From positions 13,831,806-13,895,805 of the forward strand of contig OZ029921.1 of the NCBI GenBank assembly GCA_964023275.1: a stretch of 64,000 nucleotides of DNA. The letters are read 5' to 3'. This DNA comes from Norana najaformis. Lineage: Eukaryota; Annelida; Clitellata; Crassiclitellata; Hormogastridae. The notes beneath the pieces were generated by a model. That model did not search any database. It saw nothing but the letters and a program-made list of their open reading frames with translations, and was not told the origin of the DNA. Shown in pieces: positions 12,301 through 27,300 of this stretch. How positions within the stretch are numbered: the stretch's first letter is position 1; each line of letters opens with the position of its first letter. The translations under genes were made by a program, and so were the position numbers.

Positions 12301-15300
12301 GGTATTTTTCAAACTTTTTTCACTCAACGTTATATATCAGATTTATTACCAAAATGGTTTTGTCAGCAGTTGCCTTGAAAATAATAATCTGAGACTGCTT
12401 CACGGAAACAGTAGTTAGACTGATGTAATGCAGGGGGACGTTGACCAGTTTTGAAAACTGCCAGATGATCGACAACAGTTAAATATTCATAAATGCTTGA
12501 AGGTGGGGAGTACCTGGACTTGAAGTGTTGTGCAAGTATTTCAAAGTGTGAAAGCCTGGTAGTTGTTGGCTCTGCAGTAAGAACCGTGAGCCTGTAGATG
12601 TTGTAATTGTCACCCACAAATACAACAAACTCTTGAACTGTTAAACCCAACACAGCATTGGATGTGTGAAGATCTGTGAAATCGCCTCCAGTACTCCCAC
12701 TGATTTTCCAGGGCATGTATCCCTAATTGGTGATTTTTCAAATGGAACCCAGGTGCACAGAAGCTAATCAAGGACCTCTGAACACTGCAAGCAACTGGTC
12801 AATGTATGCGTCTAGGGCCCTATGTCTCTAACTTGGTGAATATTCAGTTAGGAGCTGGGTGCAAAGAAGCTTGCATAAGATCTCAGAAAAGCATTTTCTA
12901 GCATGTCCCTGATGTTGAATAGTTGTAAATGAACATGTGAAAAATTGAAAATGTCACATTGCCACCTAGATGAGGTATAGGGTTAAGCATTCAGTGTGTT
13001 TTGTACTGGCCTTGTGGGTGGGCTCAGCCAGTGCATGAAACCGGGCTACAGCATATATACTGGACCTTGGCCATGGAACATCAAAAAACTTACTACCAGC
13101 CTTGTGGGAGTGGGCATGAACCAAGTGGTCCTGAACTGTGGCTGAGAGACATGGTGGGAGCACTGATGGCTTCAATAGAGGTGAGGCGAGAAAGGGGAAA
13201 ACAAAAGATGGACTCAAACCACCTTTTTTCATCTACTACTTCACTACATTTTGAGCAGACGCCAACAGCAGAAGTGGTGGAAGAAGCAAAAGGAATAATA
13301 TAAGCATAGAGATTGTTTAAATATCTGTCAGACTATTATGGTTGCACTTGTACTTTCGTGATATGAGCTGAGAGGCAGTCTACAGGATATTTTGATTTTA
13401 AATTTCTTGTCGCATTTTTATATAAATTTTGTCATTTTAACAGCTAAATTATCAATTCTGGTCTTTAAATTTTTATTTTCTGGCTAGTTTGTTCCTTTCT
13501 TTGGCTTCTGAGATAAGTTTTAATTATTTATTTTTTCATGTTGATTTTAGTGCCGTTGTGTGCATGTGACATTGAATGACCTGTGCTTTCTATACTTCAA
13601 GACTTGGATTGGCACAGCCAGATCCCTCTGCTTTCTCTTAAGTTATGATTTTAGGTTCTCATTAAAGTGACTGGCATACTTTTAATTATCTGCATTCATA
13701 AGTTGCCCATGTACTGAAGAACTGTTGTTTTCTGATTAGGTCACACCTTTTTTAATTGCTGTGCCTTTTTTCTTGTATTTTAATTTCTGTCACCGTGATT
13801 ATGGCTGCTCCATTAGGTTACTTGCTTTTATATTGTACATTGTTCCTATTCCTGCTCCTATCCAAATCTGGTCGAGATAGGCCTGTTACTGGATTTGCAC
13901 ATGCTTCACTGCGGTCTAGCCTTTTTTGAATTGGCTCAAGCCCATTCATTTTACTTAGTTTCTGGTGCTGCTTTTTAAATTTGTCATATGTGCTATTGCT
14001 ATGTGATACCAGTAACATTATTTTCCGTCCTGGTTTGAATGCAGATCCAAGTAGAACATCTTTGTACCTGCTTCTGTTGTTTTTTCTTTTGGCTGATGAT
14101 ATCGAAATAAATTCTGGACCAGTTAGACTTCAGAGTCTGGATATTGGACAAATAAGCATTTACTTTCTTCAAAATATAGCTGCAGCCCTATATAATTTTC
14201 TCAGTGAGCATTCCTTATGTATACTTGCTTGTAACGAGACTTGGCTTCATCCTAATGATTCAGTGGCATCATTTCTGATCTCATTTTGCCAACCGTCTCT
14301 ATCCTAACTGAACCTCGGTGGAGTAATAAAGGTGGGGGACTTGCTTTTCTTTTCAAGTCATATCTCTTGCTGCACAGTTTCACTTTGCCTATTCCAGCAC
14401 CAAACGTCATTTGAAGTCCTGGCTGCTACTCTCATTTCTGAATATTTGTCGTCCATGTCTCTCTCTGACTGCTTGTCTTAGTGAATTTCAGTCACTATTT
14501 GAATATTTGATTTCCTCCCTTTCTGAAATTGTTATTATTTTTACTTTAATATTCATCTGGATGTGGCTAATCATTGCTGTTCAGCGTTTTTTGATGTTTG
14601 GAAGTGTTTGACATGAAACAGCTTATTACCTCTCCTTTACACACAAAGGCCACACTTTGGACATTTGATGACTTGTTATGATTCAGATCCCTTCCTTTTG
14701 GTACTCCTCTTGAATCATGTCTTTCAGATTGTGTTGCCATCTTCTCAGTATTTTATAATTAGCATTAACGTACATGTTCAGTCTTTGATTCTTAGTTTTT
14801 TGTTGCTGTTACCACAGTTTTGTAGTAGTAATTATCAAGTAATTACAGTTGGGTAGTGTTACTTTGATTTTTACATTATTGAGGTATTTTTTTAGTATTT
14901 TATGTTGCTGAAGTATGATTTCATGTTTTGTTTGGTAACATGGTTTTCATGAGGCTAATAATTTTCTGTCTTTGTGTGTTAGAGTTTCTTAACAATAATT
15001 AAGTTTCTGCTTTACAGAGTGTATTGATTTTAATATTTTTAGGAAAATTCTTCATCGGGATCTGAAGACAAGGTTAGCTGAATTTTGTTTTGTTATACTG
15101 GGACATATGGTTTATTGAGATACAATACGATCGAGTTCATGTCCCTGAGTGCTTATGGTGAACTTAAGGAAGCTTAAAATCAATATTCTGAAAGCAAACA
15201 TTAATTACCATATTTTCATACGTAGAGCCGCACATGAATATAACCCACACACTCGTGTACTCTGCAGAAATTCATCAAATTTGTAAAAAAGTTTGGTATA

Positions 15301-18300
15301 GCCTGCACACACATTTCCTGCAGGCCCACACAGACCATTAAGAATACACCTCAGATGCTAACGCAAGTATTAAAGCATCTGAACTGGGGCGCACAATCTA
15401 TTTTATTGTATTCTTACAAAACTGTATTGAAATGAGATTTGTCAACCTTTCTTTCGGTGACACAGCAAATGTTTTAAACGCAATGGGGTGTTGTTTTGTT
15501 TAGTTCTATACTCTACTTGCTTCAGGTGACAAAATGAACATCTCTGGAAATGAGATTGTATCAGGTGCAATCATGAGATACATTTGTTTTCATAATGCAT
15601 ACATACATTGATCGTAAAAAATATAATGAAACCTATCGCAATCATAAATTCAAAAGTGTGTGTAGTGCTTCTTAAAGGTAGCATCAGCTTATTCCTGAGC
15701 CAGGCCAGGCTGTTACGGACAGCCCTAGGGGTGCCAGTCCAAAGCTCGGGTAAAGGAGGGCAAGATTCATCATCTTTCCAAGCTGACATGCACAGATCAG
15801 TGCTGTCACAGAGCTATTCAGAAGCCAGGCTAGTAATACAGCTAATGCAGTGCTGCTAAAAGTAGGCCAGACAAAGAGGCAGATACCAGGTGGACCATGT
15901 TTTCTAGCATTGATTAGGATCATAGCCTCTATATGAGAACATATTCTATCTTAAATCTCATAATTGTTCTTCCTCATTGTCTCCAGGATTAACTTCATGA
16001 TGCCCACTAATACGGTAGTTCCAGACAGCCTTGTTAGTAGGGCCCATAACTGACTTAATAGTTCATGAGTGCATTCTGTATGGTGTCTTTGATGGCTGTA
16101 TTTAAATTTCATGGGCCAGGTTTAAAAATTTAAAGTAGAGCTGTGAAATAAAATTTGATAACAATGTAACATTCAACAAATTTAACATATCTATGTAACA
16201 TTCAACAAATTTAACATATCTTTAATTTGGAAAAATTTAAGTCAGAACAACTTAAATCTACAGCAGTCACTTCTAATTTAGCCATCTGTCACAAATTTGT
16301 TTATTGGTGTTCTGCAGCTTATGGTACAATACAATCTGGCAAATATAGTTAGCTCTTGGCGACCTTCTGTGAAAAATAAACTAGTATAACCTATACACCA
16401 AATATCCTGCAGGCAGAGTGGGTTTTGTAAGGTTTTGTATTAACCATGGGATATATGCATGAAAATACAGTTGTCTTTGCTGAATATGTGTTTTGGAATG
16501 GCCACTGATTAATACCTTAGCAATTTTTGAGAAGTTAAGAGACAAGGGAAGGTTGGATGCCTTAAAATGTTAAAGGTGTATGTATGTCTGAGAAGTTCTT
16601 GATGTAGCACTATATGAAGGCTCGATTGCAATTACACTGAGAGTGCAGCATGGTGGTGGTCTTTTCGATAGTGTGCTTTTGCAATTCAACGATTGTGGAT
16701 TTGAACTTGCTGAGTGGACTCTCTGTAATGACCCTGGGCGGATGCATTACACACACTTGTCTGTGTCACAGGCTTGGGCTGAGAAGTAAATAACTCTTAT
16801 GATACACTGGCCTGGCATCCAGGACCTTGGGATTAATCCACTGCTGGCTTAAGGGTTTGAGAAAAGAAAATGAGTGTCTCTAACATCTCACTATGGGATA
16901 TGGGATATTTATTTTGCTTTACTTATAGAAGAAATTTAACTTTCTGGAGCAGAACATGTGTCTTTTATTTAAAGCTCCTTTAAATATAAACTAATATTGA
17001 GTTTTGATCTCTTAGGAACATATTTATCCGGAATGATCTTGTGAAGATTGGCGATTTTGGAATATCTCGAATTTTAAAGGGAAGTGCTGACATGGCTTCA
17101 ACATTTGTTGGTACACCATACTACATGAGTCCAGAAGTATTAAAACATGAAGGATACAATTCCAAGTCAGACATATGGTAAATGCATTGAACAGCTTTTA
17201 TTTTTGTTGCTCAATTGAGCGTTGATATGCAGATGTGACAGCAGTTGAAAGTTATCCTTTGGAGTTGCTTTGTAGCTGAACTTATGTATTAGATTAGATT
17301 AGATTAGAACTTAATGTTTGATAATGATATGGTCAGGACTGCACATAATTTGATAAGAGTTCTTCAGAGCCTCTGGCTTGTTAAAAGGTGTTCATTCAAC
17401 GCAAGAGTTGTTGCACCAAATGGATGAGGCTGAATGGTGAATGAAGTAGCTTGACCGACCAAGTGAGGCGAGCTGTGGTTTGTTTGCAGCTTCAGCCTGC
17501 CTTTTTGGCCTTCAGCAACTGATTGACAATCTGCTGTGTCTTGGGTTTGAAACCCCTCAGCGAAGACCTGTTTGTATTAGTAATACAATTACTTTAGGGT
17601 TTTTTACATTAGGTTCAATCTAGGCATATGATTTTTTATGTGATATGATATTTAAATTTTGCTAAAATTAAGAATGTTGTGGTAAGATTAGGTAATGATG
17701 CATTTGTTTTCAACCTGAATCAACTGGTTCTTAGAGAGAGGTGGTCCTGAGGTTGACAGATCGTTCAGTAGAAGCACTAATATCCACACTCAACAGCAAT
17801 CCAATAACTGGAATGTTTTTGTGATAGGCTACAAGGTTGTACAATAAAGGATACCATGTGAATGTTATGAACTCTGTACATAGCACTGGCAAAGGTCTCT
17901 GTTCCACAGTGCAAAGTGATCAGCTTTTTCTTTGTCCCAAACTTCTGCACACAGTGCAGAAGTTTTGCTATGGTTGGCTGACCATTCACAAATAGGTTGC
18001 TTATTGTATCTTGAGCTTTTTGACTTTACTTGGCATATGTTCTGTTGCTGGTTGGAAACCATTCTATTCAATCACAAGTTTGTACAGTTAGGTTGGGAGG
18101 AGTTTTTCTTGAAGAGACGTTTATACCGGTTTGTAATTGTGATTACAATTATGTATCTATTAATTCCAGTAGGTGTTTGTATTCTGTTGCTGGCTGTTGA
18201 TTGGTTGTAGGTCAGTTGGTTGTATTCTGTATGACCTTGTGGCCCTTGAGCATCCATTTCAAGGCAAGACACTGATGGGTGTTATGTATAAGATCACAGA

Positions 18301-21300
18301 AGAAGATCCCCCTGCATGGCCTCGGTCGTATTCAGCAGAACTTAAGGATCTCTTCCATCAGTAGGTTTTTAGTTTTCCTGCATCTATATTCCATGATTAG
18401 TTGAGGTAATTTGTTTCTATTTGAACTTTTTTTTGAGAATAGTTGCTTCTTATGCTATGTATATTGCTCCGTTTATAATATGATCATCAGTAATGAAGTT
18501 TTCTTGATGTTCTAGTTTGTATGTATGTATCGGATAGGACAGTTTAAGGACTTCACAAATGTATGCCTCACAGAGCCAATGGCCACAGTACATAAATGTA
18601 ATGGGTGATTGTTCCAGGAGGAGTGCACGATGGGCTTGACTTGATATTTAGAAGCACAGCATGCTCCATTACAGAAAGCCAGTGTAGCGTTGCTCTTCTA
18701 TGTTCGATTATGTGCAGATATTTCGGGTTGTTGGGTATGACTTGAGCAGCACAGTTAAAGACAGAATGCATCTGGTACAATCAGAATTTGGCAAGCCTGC
18801 AAGGATAGAATTGCAATAATCCAGATGCATCATGATGAATGAATGAACAAGGCTTACTGCCACGCTGAATGACTGATTATGCCATATGACCCATATCTGG
18901 TGCAACTGATTGAATCAGGATCTGCAAAGGTGGTAGTTCACATGGTTTGCCATTGATAGGTCTCTGTCCAGAAGCACGCCCCAGCTGCGGACCATGAACT
19001 GTTGATTCCAGTCACGAAATCGCAACATAATTGATTCCTTGTCAGATTTTGACCATGCCTTTGCTTGTGCTTTGTCAGATTCAGCTGCAGCCAGTTTGAC
19101 AACATTCGATTCTGTACTTCCGCTACAGTTGCCTGTGTAGAAGATGCACAAGCAGTTGCATCAGATGAATGGCATACAGAGTACAGTTGTATGTTGTCAG
19201 CATACTGTTGGACCCATGCTCCCATGGCAGTGATGAGTCGAGTTAAACTGGCCATGTATAAGATGTCTAGGAGTCGCTCGAGTACTTAGCCATGTGGAAC
19301 ACCGAAAAGAACTGGTGCCCATGCTGTGCAGTCCGAGCTGATGGTCACCATCATTGTCCATCCCTCCGGGAAGGAACAAAAGCAGTCTAGAGGTCATCCA
19401 GTGATTCAGTAAGAGATTCTGAGATGCGTGATCAACCGCATCAAACGCTGCACTATGATTTAAACGAGTGAGCAGCGTTACGTGGCCAGAATTAATGGCG
19501 TCACTGATGTCCAAGATGAGTCTTAGCAAGACTGTGTCTGTAGAATGTCCCTTCCTGAAACCTGACTGCAGCTTTGGCATGAGGTCACCAGCTTCTAATA
19601 GCATACCATCTGCTGAACAATAATTTTCTCAGTTATCTTCAATAAAAATTGAAGGTTAAAAATTGGCTAGTGGTTGATGTTATTTTTCAGATTTAGTCCA
19701 GGCTTCTTCAGTGAAGGTAGAACAATTGCATGTTTTTGATCTGCTGGTAAAAATACTTCAGCCATTGACAAACTGTTGAGCTGCATAAGAATAAGGAGCA
19801 GCTCACTGATGAATTCATGTAGGAGGAATGTAATGTAATCAAAAATGTATAAAGCGCCACTTCAAATAGACTTCTCAGAGGCGCTCCCGACCCGACAACC
19901 CAGAAGCACTGGGAAAGAGGAAGGTTGGAATAGGGTCAAGTGCGCACATTTCTAATTCAGAAGGGCTTTCAGATCTTCACCATTCACCAATTTGAACTGA
20001 TCCAAGTGGCACTGCGTTGCCGAGTATGTGAGTGGAGCTGAGCCTTCAGTTGCTTTACGGACATCTAAGATTTTCTTATTCATTTGGTGTAGGTAAGCTT
20101 CAGCTGTAAAAGATGAACTCTCAGATGCACATGACTGGCCCAGAAGTGGGCCATTCCAGAGCTACATGCTTTCCTTTGAGTGATTACATAGCTATCTGGT
20201 TCTCCCATTAGCACCTCTCCTTGTCCTGCAGAAGGAGTAGTTTTTCCTAAGAAGTTGAATCCATTCACTCAGTCCTTGTCAAACCCTGACCTCTTAAAAC
20301 AGCGCTCAGCTTGCCTGATTGTTCTGCGAATCGCTCGACGCTCCGAGTCAAACCATGGAATGAGATAACCATATGCATGTCGTGTTATCAAATTAGAATT
20401 GCATTATTTGCAGCATTTTGCACCTGAATAATTCTGTTTCCTGGCAGTCATTCTGACTACAGTTGGGCAAATTGTGGGGTTGCAATGGCCTGCTTGCCAG
20501 TATTGTTTTTCTTGTATGTTAGCCAGCTTTGCAGCGAGTCCTTTTTTGTGCTGTTTGTGATTGTTTATTCTTAGGAGTCTAATTTATTCTTTTCTGTGGA
20601 TTTCTTTAATGTATTACAACATGCCAGTTGTGACTTACTGGTAAAATGTGCTTTGTACATTGCGACTTACAGAGGTGTAAGATTTACTGTGTTCGTGTTG
20701 TAGCATGTTAGAGAAAAACCCACAGAAAAGACTTTCTGCCAGTGAGGCCTTGAAGCTGCCTTTTGTTACAAGGCACATCGAAGTAAGTTAATCAGTTGGT
20801 TCAGATGAAATCCGATCAAAGCTGTTCTGCTGATCTTGTTTTTGGTGCTAATCTTGTTGGGTGAAATGTGGCAGATGGTGGAATCCAATATTATTAACCT
20901 GAGAAAAGAAGAAGAGCCATCCCTTAAGCTAATAGCCCAGAGAGGGAGGGATCCATGGGTATGAATTGTTAGTGGTTAGGTTAAGATGTGACATTTCTTT
21001 AACATAATTTTGATGCTTGCGATGTGAGTGATGTTAAAATCTCTGTGATGAGAACAATATTTCATAGTTCCTATACTAGTTTGGTAATAGCATGCTTAGG
21101 AACAGTTCTTGCTAGACACTCAGCAAAAACTATGCTTTCATGTTTATGTTCATAACTCACCATGCCTTCATAGAATGAGACTTAGAAAATGAAATTGTTA
21201 ATTCATGTCCATGATGACATTATTCTTATTATTAAAGACAGACTGACCTTATCTTTCATTTTCCATAGAATTTTAGGTTGAGAGTTGTATTGTCTATGTT

Positions 21301-24300
21301 TTAAAACCAGTTGTTTCTGTTTGTTGCATGAAAATACAGTTCCTGAGGAACACGATAGTCATCAAACATAGATCAAAAGATGAGAAAGACATCGTAAGCC
21401 ATGAGACTGAAGCGATAGCCAGTGCCTTGTAAGAATAACAAGATTTATTAAGTTAATTTTATCAAGTTCTCAGTTCTGTCATAGAGTCAATTCTTTTTTG
21501 GGTTTTCATTAAAGCTGACTTTCCATTTATTCAGTTAAGTAACTTGGCTTATTATATTTCTTTGCTTCATGTGCTGTCATTTCACTGGGATCATTTGTAC
21601 TACTTAATCTAAAATCTTTGATTTAAGAATCTGTAAAAATATTATTCTTTTATAGAAGATTTCCTATACTGTGCCAGGTGAGCTGCTATGGTATCAGTGA
21701 ACTGTTAATGCAGAATAATCTCTTTTGCTGTGACTGGGCATGGAGTACTTCTGAGTACATATTTTTATGAAGCAATACATAAATTTATGGTGTGGACCCA
21801 TTAACATGAAATCGTCAAGAGACAAGCCATCGAAATGGCATGTAAACCATTCCATGTGTAAAATGGGATAATGCTGACATAACCTAATATTCTCAGATAC
21901 CCTAAAATATTCTCTAGCTAAGCTCATACACAGTACAGTAGCCCTATCTGCTATCAGTTAATTTCATTTAACAAAATTAAAAATGCTTTACATGTAGTTT
22001 GTGATCTAATTTTAAAAAATGAAGACATGCAAAACTATTTAAACTTTATAACATTTTAATTAAACTTTAATAATAAATTTAAGTTTAACTGGAAAAATAA
22101 TATGTGTAGCAGAATGTTTTGAAATTGTTTAGCACATACAATACATCATCTAGACCATGAATCAGCATAGTGTCAACAGAGTTTATATTCCATGGGTCAC
22201 ACCTGAAAGTTGGGTTCATCTAGTTCAGGTGGAAGTTTTACAATGCATGTTATTTTCTTCTGCTTTTGGCTCTATTTTCCTTCTGTTTCTGGTTATATTT
22301 TGCTTTGCAAATCGGCCATTTGGCTTAAGTTTTAAATTTTGATACATTCAATGAGCCTAAAGTCGACCTAAGTTCTTCAGATAGCATCATCAGCTATTAG
22401 CTGTCTTGAGCAATGCTTTCTCTGCAAAATGCTACATGTTTTGTGTTCTTTACAGATTCGTGCTTGTTTAATTTTTTATCCAACTTCACCAGATTGACTC
22501 TGCCATACCAAGTTCTGTAGAAATTTTGGCTGTGGAACCAATCTGTAGTGTGCTATTATTTCCCAGTGGCATATGAGCGCTGACACTTGGCTCTGTGATT
22601 ATGAACTGAGGCATATTAAAAATATCTAAACATATATAGCTTGACTAAGCACGATAAGTTGTACCAAAACTGTGGTGAAAAGGAAAAGGAAATAAGCTTT
22701 ACAGAGCATGTTCATGTTATTTATGTTAAACCTGCTTCCTTTGGTTAGATATCTGGCACTACTCTGCAGTTTTTGTACCGCACGTTATCTAACACAGCGT
22801 GTTAAGTTAATAGCTATGGGGACATGATGCCACTTTGTGTTATGTGGAATTATGGGTAGACTGGTAACATGTAAATGCGTCCACACTGTGCAGTTCAGTT
22901 TTGCCGATGCACTGGTTTATGCACAGGCATACTTAATGCTTGGTGGCATCGTGCTATGTCTGTATTGCCCAGTTTCCTGTATTACTCAGTGCCTGTATTC
23001 TCTAGCACCTGCATGCCTGTATTAAACAGGTATGTGTTAATAAAATGTTGGCAGTTATGACCTCTGGACTGATGATGCTTGCATGTGAGCAATGCATTGT
23101 GCAGGTGATGACAGTTGTCTATTACTTGGGTGAAGAAGTTGAAGGCTGTGCCTTAGACTTGTGTTTGAGGTATACCTTCCACTTTTTTACTGTTGCTAAG
23201 ATATTTGGGCATAGCCTCGTAGATGATGGGTTAACATGCAGTTCTAAAACTGTGCCGTCAGATGTATGTGTATTATTCTAGCTACCCTGTGTTACAGTAC
23301 ATACAGCTGTACCTTGTTTGTTACAAGACAATGCCATTGTGAATCCTATCCCACTTTGCAAGGTACCACTTTCATTTTTTGCAACATAACTTTCACAGTT
23401 TTGTGCAGTTAAAAAGAATTTCAATTGCACTGTTCTGGAGACACTGTTATGCATATTTATGCTGATTTTCAATTTTTCCACCAAACCTGTGGTGTTACCT
23501 GAATCACCTGCATTAGGAAATCATCAGATTTGCTTCTTTTGAGCACAGCCTGGCAGTGGTACTTGTGTAGAATGAGTTCAGTATGGACTTGGTAGGTGGC
23601 ATGCAGATTTATTGGGTGCAGTTTCCTTTTGAGTTCCAAAAAGACATACAAAATTGTTCATTTGCAGCATTTTGCTCAAATATTTTGATATGTTCAGTGG
23701 CTCCTTGTCCGAGTCTGTGCTTCTGGAGTTAGTCCACGAGTTTTCTGCAGTTAACCATGAAATAATCGGTTTGGGAGTAATACTACTACGCTACAGTTGT
23801 CAACTTGAAGTTGATAATGCTTTTTTGCCTTTGTTACATCCATAAGGCTGAAACCATGTTCTTGGTCCACACTAGTTGTGTGGCAGGTGGCACATTCATC
23901 TGCTAGCTGTGGACACTCGCTGAGTCCTTCATTCTCCAGGATGTAGGACACTACACTGTAAATTCTTGATCATTCCTGCCTTATATTTCTCTAATGCAAT
24001 ATATTAAAAATCATGATACTGTTTGCAAGCCTGCTTCTTGTATTCATCATCAGTTCTGTCAAGTAGCTTACAATACTTTACTGTCAATCTAACAATTTTG
24101 GTTTGCCAACCATCAATCCAGTATATTCCAGTTTAATGATTCTGTAGGACCAGCATCATAATGCCCAAGGCATCAGTCGATGGTCGCTTCAAGTTTAATC
24201 AGAATCAAAATTATAATCTGTTGGAGAAGCCAGGTTGAATTCTGATAGATCAGAGAACCAAAAGGGCATTAGCCCAGTTTCTCGTCTGGGCCAGGTGAAT

Positions 24301-27300
24301 GTGATTGTGTGTCTCGGTGTACTCTTTACAGCTTAGGCTGGCATGCCAATTGGCCCACAGCGTGGGGCATGGAAACCTTGTTTTGGCCTTTCAAACATGG
24401 TAGGCTAAATATACTAGCAGCTGTAACACCGAGTTAAGTTTAGCTTCCAAATAATATGAACACTCGCAAAATATTTTGTGTGCTAGCAGAAAATGGTTGT
24501 GTGCACGTGCGCTGGTTAGAGGGAACATTGGTGTCATTGTGGGTTGATTTTTGAAAGTTCCAGTAATACCTTGGTGGCCAGTGTTAAGAAATTGATTGCA
24601 CAGGTTGCCTGGTTTTATTGTTTTTGCAGTAACCACAGTGCAAAACTGTCAGAACTGCAGAAGGAGGCGGAACACAAGAAATTCCGCAATCTTCCACCCA
24701 GAGATAGATTTCGCATTGAGAAACAGAAGAAGGTCGATGCAGAACTTCAGCGGATGAAGTGGGTCTCATCCATTGTAATGACTCTGGGTCATTTCCCATG
24801 AGCTTGTTTCTTTGCCATTTGTCTGAGTCTATTTTAAGATATAGTGAGGTCAGGTCTTATTGCCACAAGACTGTAACAATAATTGTTATGTAACTATGCT
24901 ATATATATGCACATGTAAAGATACCTATATGTGTGTTTGTATGTATATGTGTTCTTGTTATTTAGCAGTCTCTTATCTTAATCTTATGGTGCAGAAGATG
25001 CTCTGTGAGGTGCATCAGTGGTCCAGAAGCACTAACATGTCATTCCAGAACCGTCTACTGACCTTTGAGTGATGGGTGATGCAACTCATCTACTAGCATC
25101 ACTCCACTTCGTGAAAGAAGAAGTGCTTTTTTCATAGAAACTGAATCAGTCCACTGCAGTACTTGTCCAGTCCTATTCTCTTGAAACTGTTTGACCAGTT
25201 TCATGTCACCAGTATGTCCTGCACATTATTCTGCATTCTGAATTAAATGTGGAATGAAGTGGTTGTGCCTGATGTAAATGGAGCATGTTGGAAGCAGACA
25301 GTTGATGGAGCCATGTAGAATCATAGAACAGCTCTGTGCAAGAAAGTTAGTCTCTCTGGATAGCCCTCGAAGATGACTGTCAGACAGGCTCTGGCAGAAA
25401 GCTTCCCAGCCCAATGACTTCAAAGACTGTGACCTTGTTAACGAGCGGGACGAGTAGAGGAACGGAATGGTGTAGGTCAGTTGGCTGTGATCAAAAACTG
25501 ATGGAGGCTCCAGATCAACTGTGACTAGACAGTAGTGTCTCGTTTGATGGCCAAATCGAGACAGCCACTTCGTGACAGTGATGTGTTGTTTAATGCAGAA
25601 GACAGCGATGAGCTGACTCAACTGCTTGGCCCAAGGGCATCTCATATCCTCCATGTGGATGTTAAGGTCTCCTTTCATGACCAGCTGGCTGTTGTAGGTG
25701 ACCAGGTCTTTGAGGAGGTCTGTAGACTCCTAGATGTACATTGTAGGTGGTAATGATGGTAAGTGTCTTAAGTGCTGTTGGGAACGAACTGAGTAGGACC
25801 TCAAAAGTGCTAAAGGTCACATCAAGTTCAACACATTTCACACACAGATTTATCTGATGGAACAAAGTAATCCCTCTGTGCCAGAACTATATACTGCTTC
25901 TGCTGCATTATTTACTGGTGGATTTTGTTCTGTAGTTTGTATCAGCAGTCGTTTTTGTGTTTTTTCAGAGCCCTAACACTTCAGCAGGCTAAAGAGAACA
26001 GAGCAAATTATGAAGCCACACGACAGGCACAAAACCCGTACAAGTCAACAGTCAGTTTGCGTACATTTCTTTTTCCAAAACACACAGTCTAGTCTAATCC
26101 AGTATTACTTGTCTGTTTTTTGTCTGGTCCAGTGTAGTTTAGTCTCTCGTGTCCTCCCTAATTTAGTCTAGTCTTATGTAACAACTTCTAAATCCTGTCA
26201 TATAACGTTGCTTGGAAGTAAAACTGCCATATGAACTCAAAATGTGATAACTGTGCACGGGTGCCGTGCTTTAGTTCAGCCCATCAGCAATAAGAAGCTA
26301 ATTGTAAGGGCAAAAGGGCTTCATAAAGAGAATATCACAGTTTGAGTCAAAGTTGCATGATAAGCATGGGTTTGGTGAGTGATTTGAAGTAGGGAAGGGT
26401 GCTAGAAATGTGAACCACCTATGGTGAAAAGCCAAACTGATCATTTTCTGGGAATCCCAACAGGGCTGGTATACCACACCTCAGATTGCTCGCTCAGCCA
26501 CAGCACAAATGGCATGTTAACAAATGTCTGACTTACATACTTACCAAACTTATCAGAGTTGCATTTCCGCAATGAACTCTGTTTAGGTGTAGGTTGGAGC
26601 CTTTCCAGCAGTGGTCTCTATTCACAGACCTTAAACAAGTGTTGCCGAGCACCATCGATTTAAACCTGCCTAATTTTAGCATTTGCTGATTTAAGTGACT
26701 GGCACATTGCAAGAATTGGTTGCATGCATCTGTCAACTGTGCGTGGAAGTGTTGAAATGTATCATCATGCATAGTTGATGAAGTTGACAGAGGAACCGAG
26801 TGGATGCTTTAAGTGTTGTGTTGTAAACAGGATTCTTGTAAAATATATGTTATTTAAAATGTGTTATTAGCTCTTGCTAATTACTTCTTTCAGATTCCGC
26901 TTGGAGACTTACCATCTGCTCAGAAGAATAAAGAATTTGGAGCAGCAGCTGCTTTTGAAGACAGAAGGCCCTGGACTATTCCAGGTTGGAACAGAGAACA
27001 TTGCGGTTTTTGCATTTCTTGCCTGCTTGCCAGTTTTACACTGATGATATTAATATTCACTGCAGGCAGGCAGTGTACAAATAAATGGGAGTTTTCAGCT
27101 TGATTATATTTAAAAATTTATTTTCTACTATTGTGGTTTGGGATGTTTGGTCTGTTTGCAAAAGTATAACTTGAGCCAGTGTATATTGAGCCAGTATAAT
27201 TTTGTGTTCGAGTGACATTTTTGCACGAATTTGTTGCCGTCTAGAACTTTTAGATGATGTGCTGAATGAATTATTTCTAAATTCAGAGCCACACTACATT

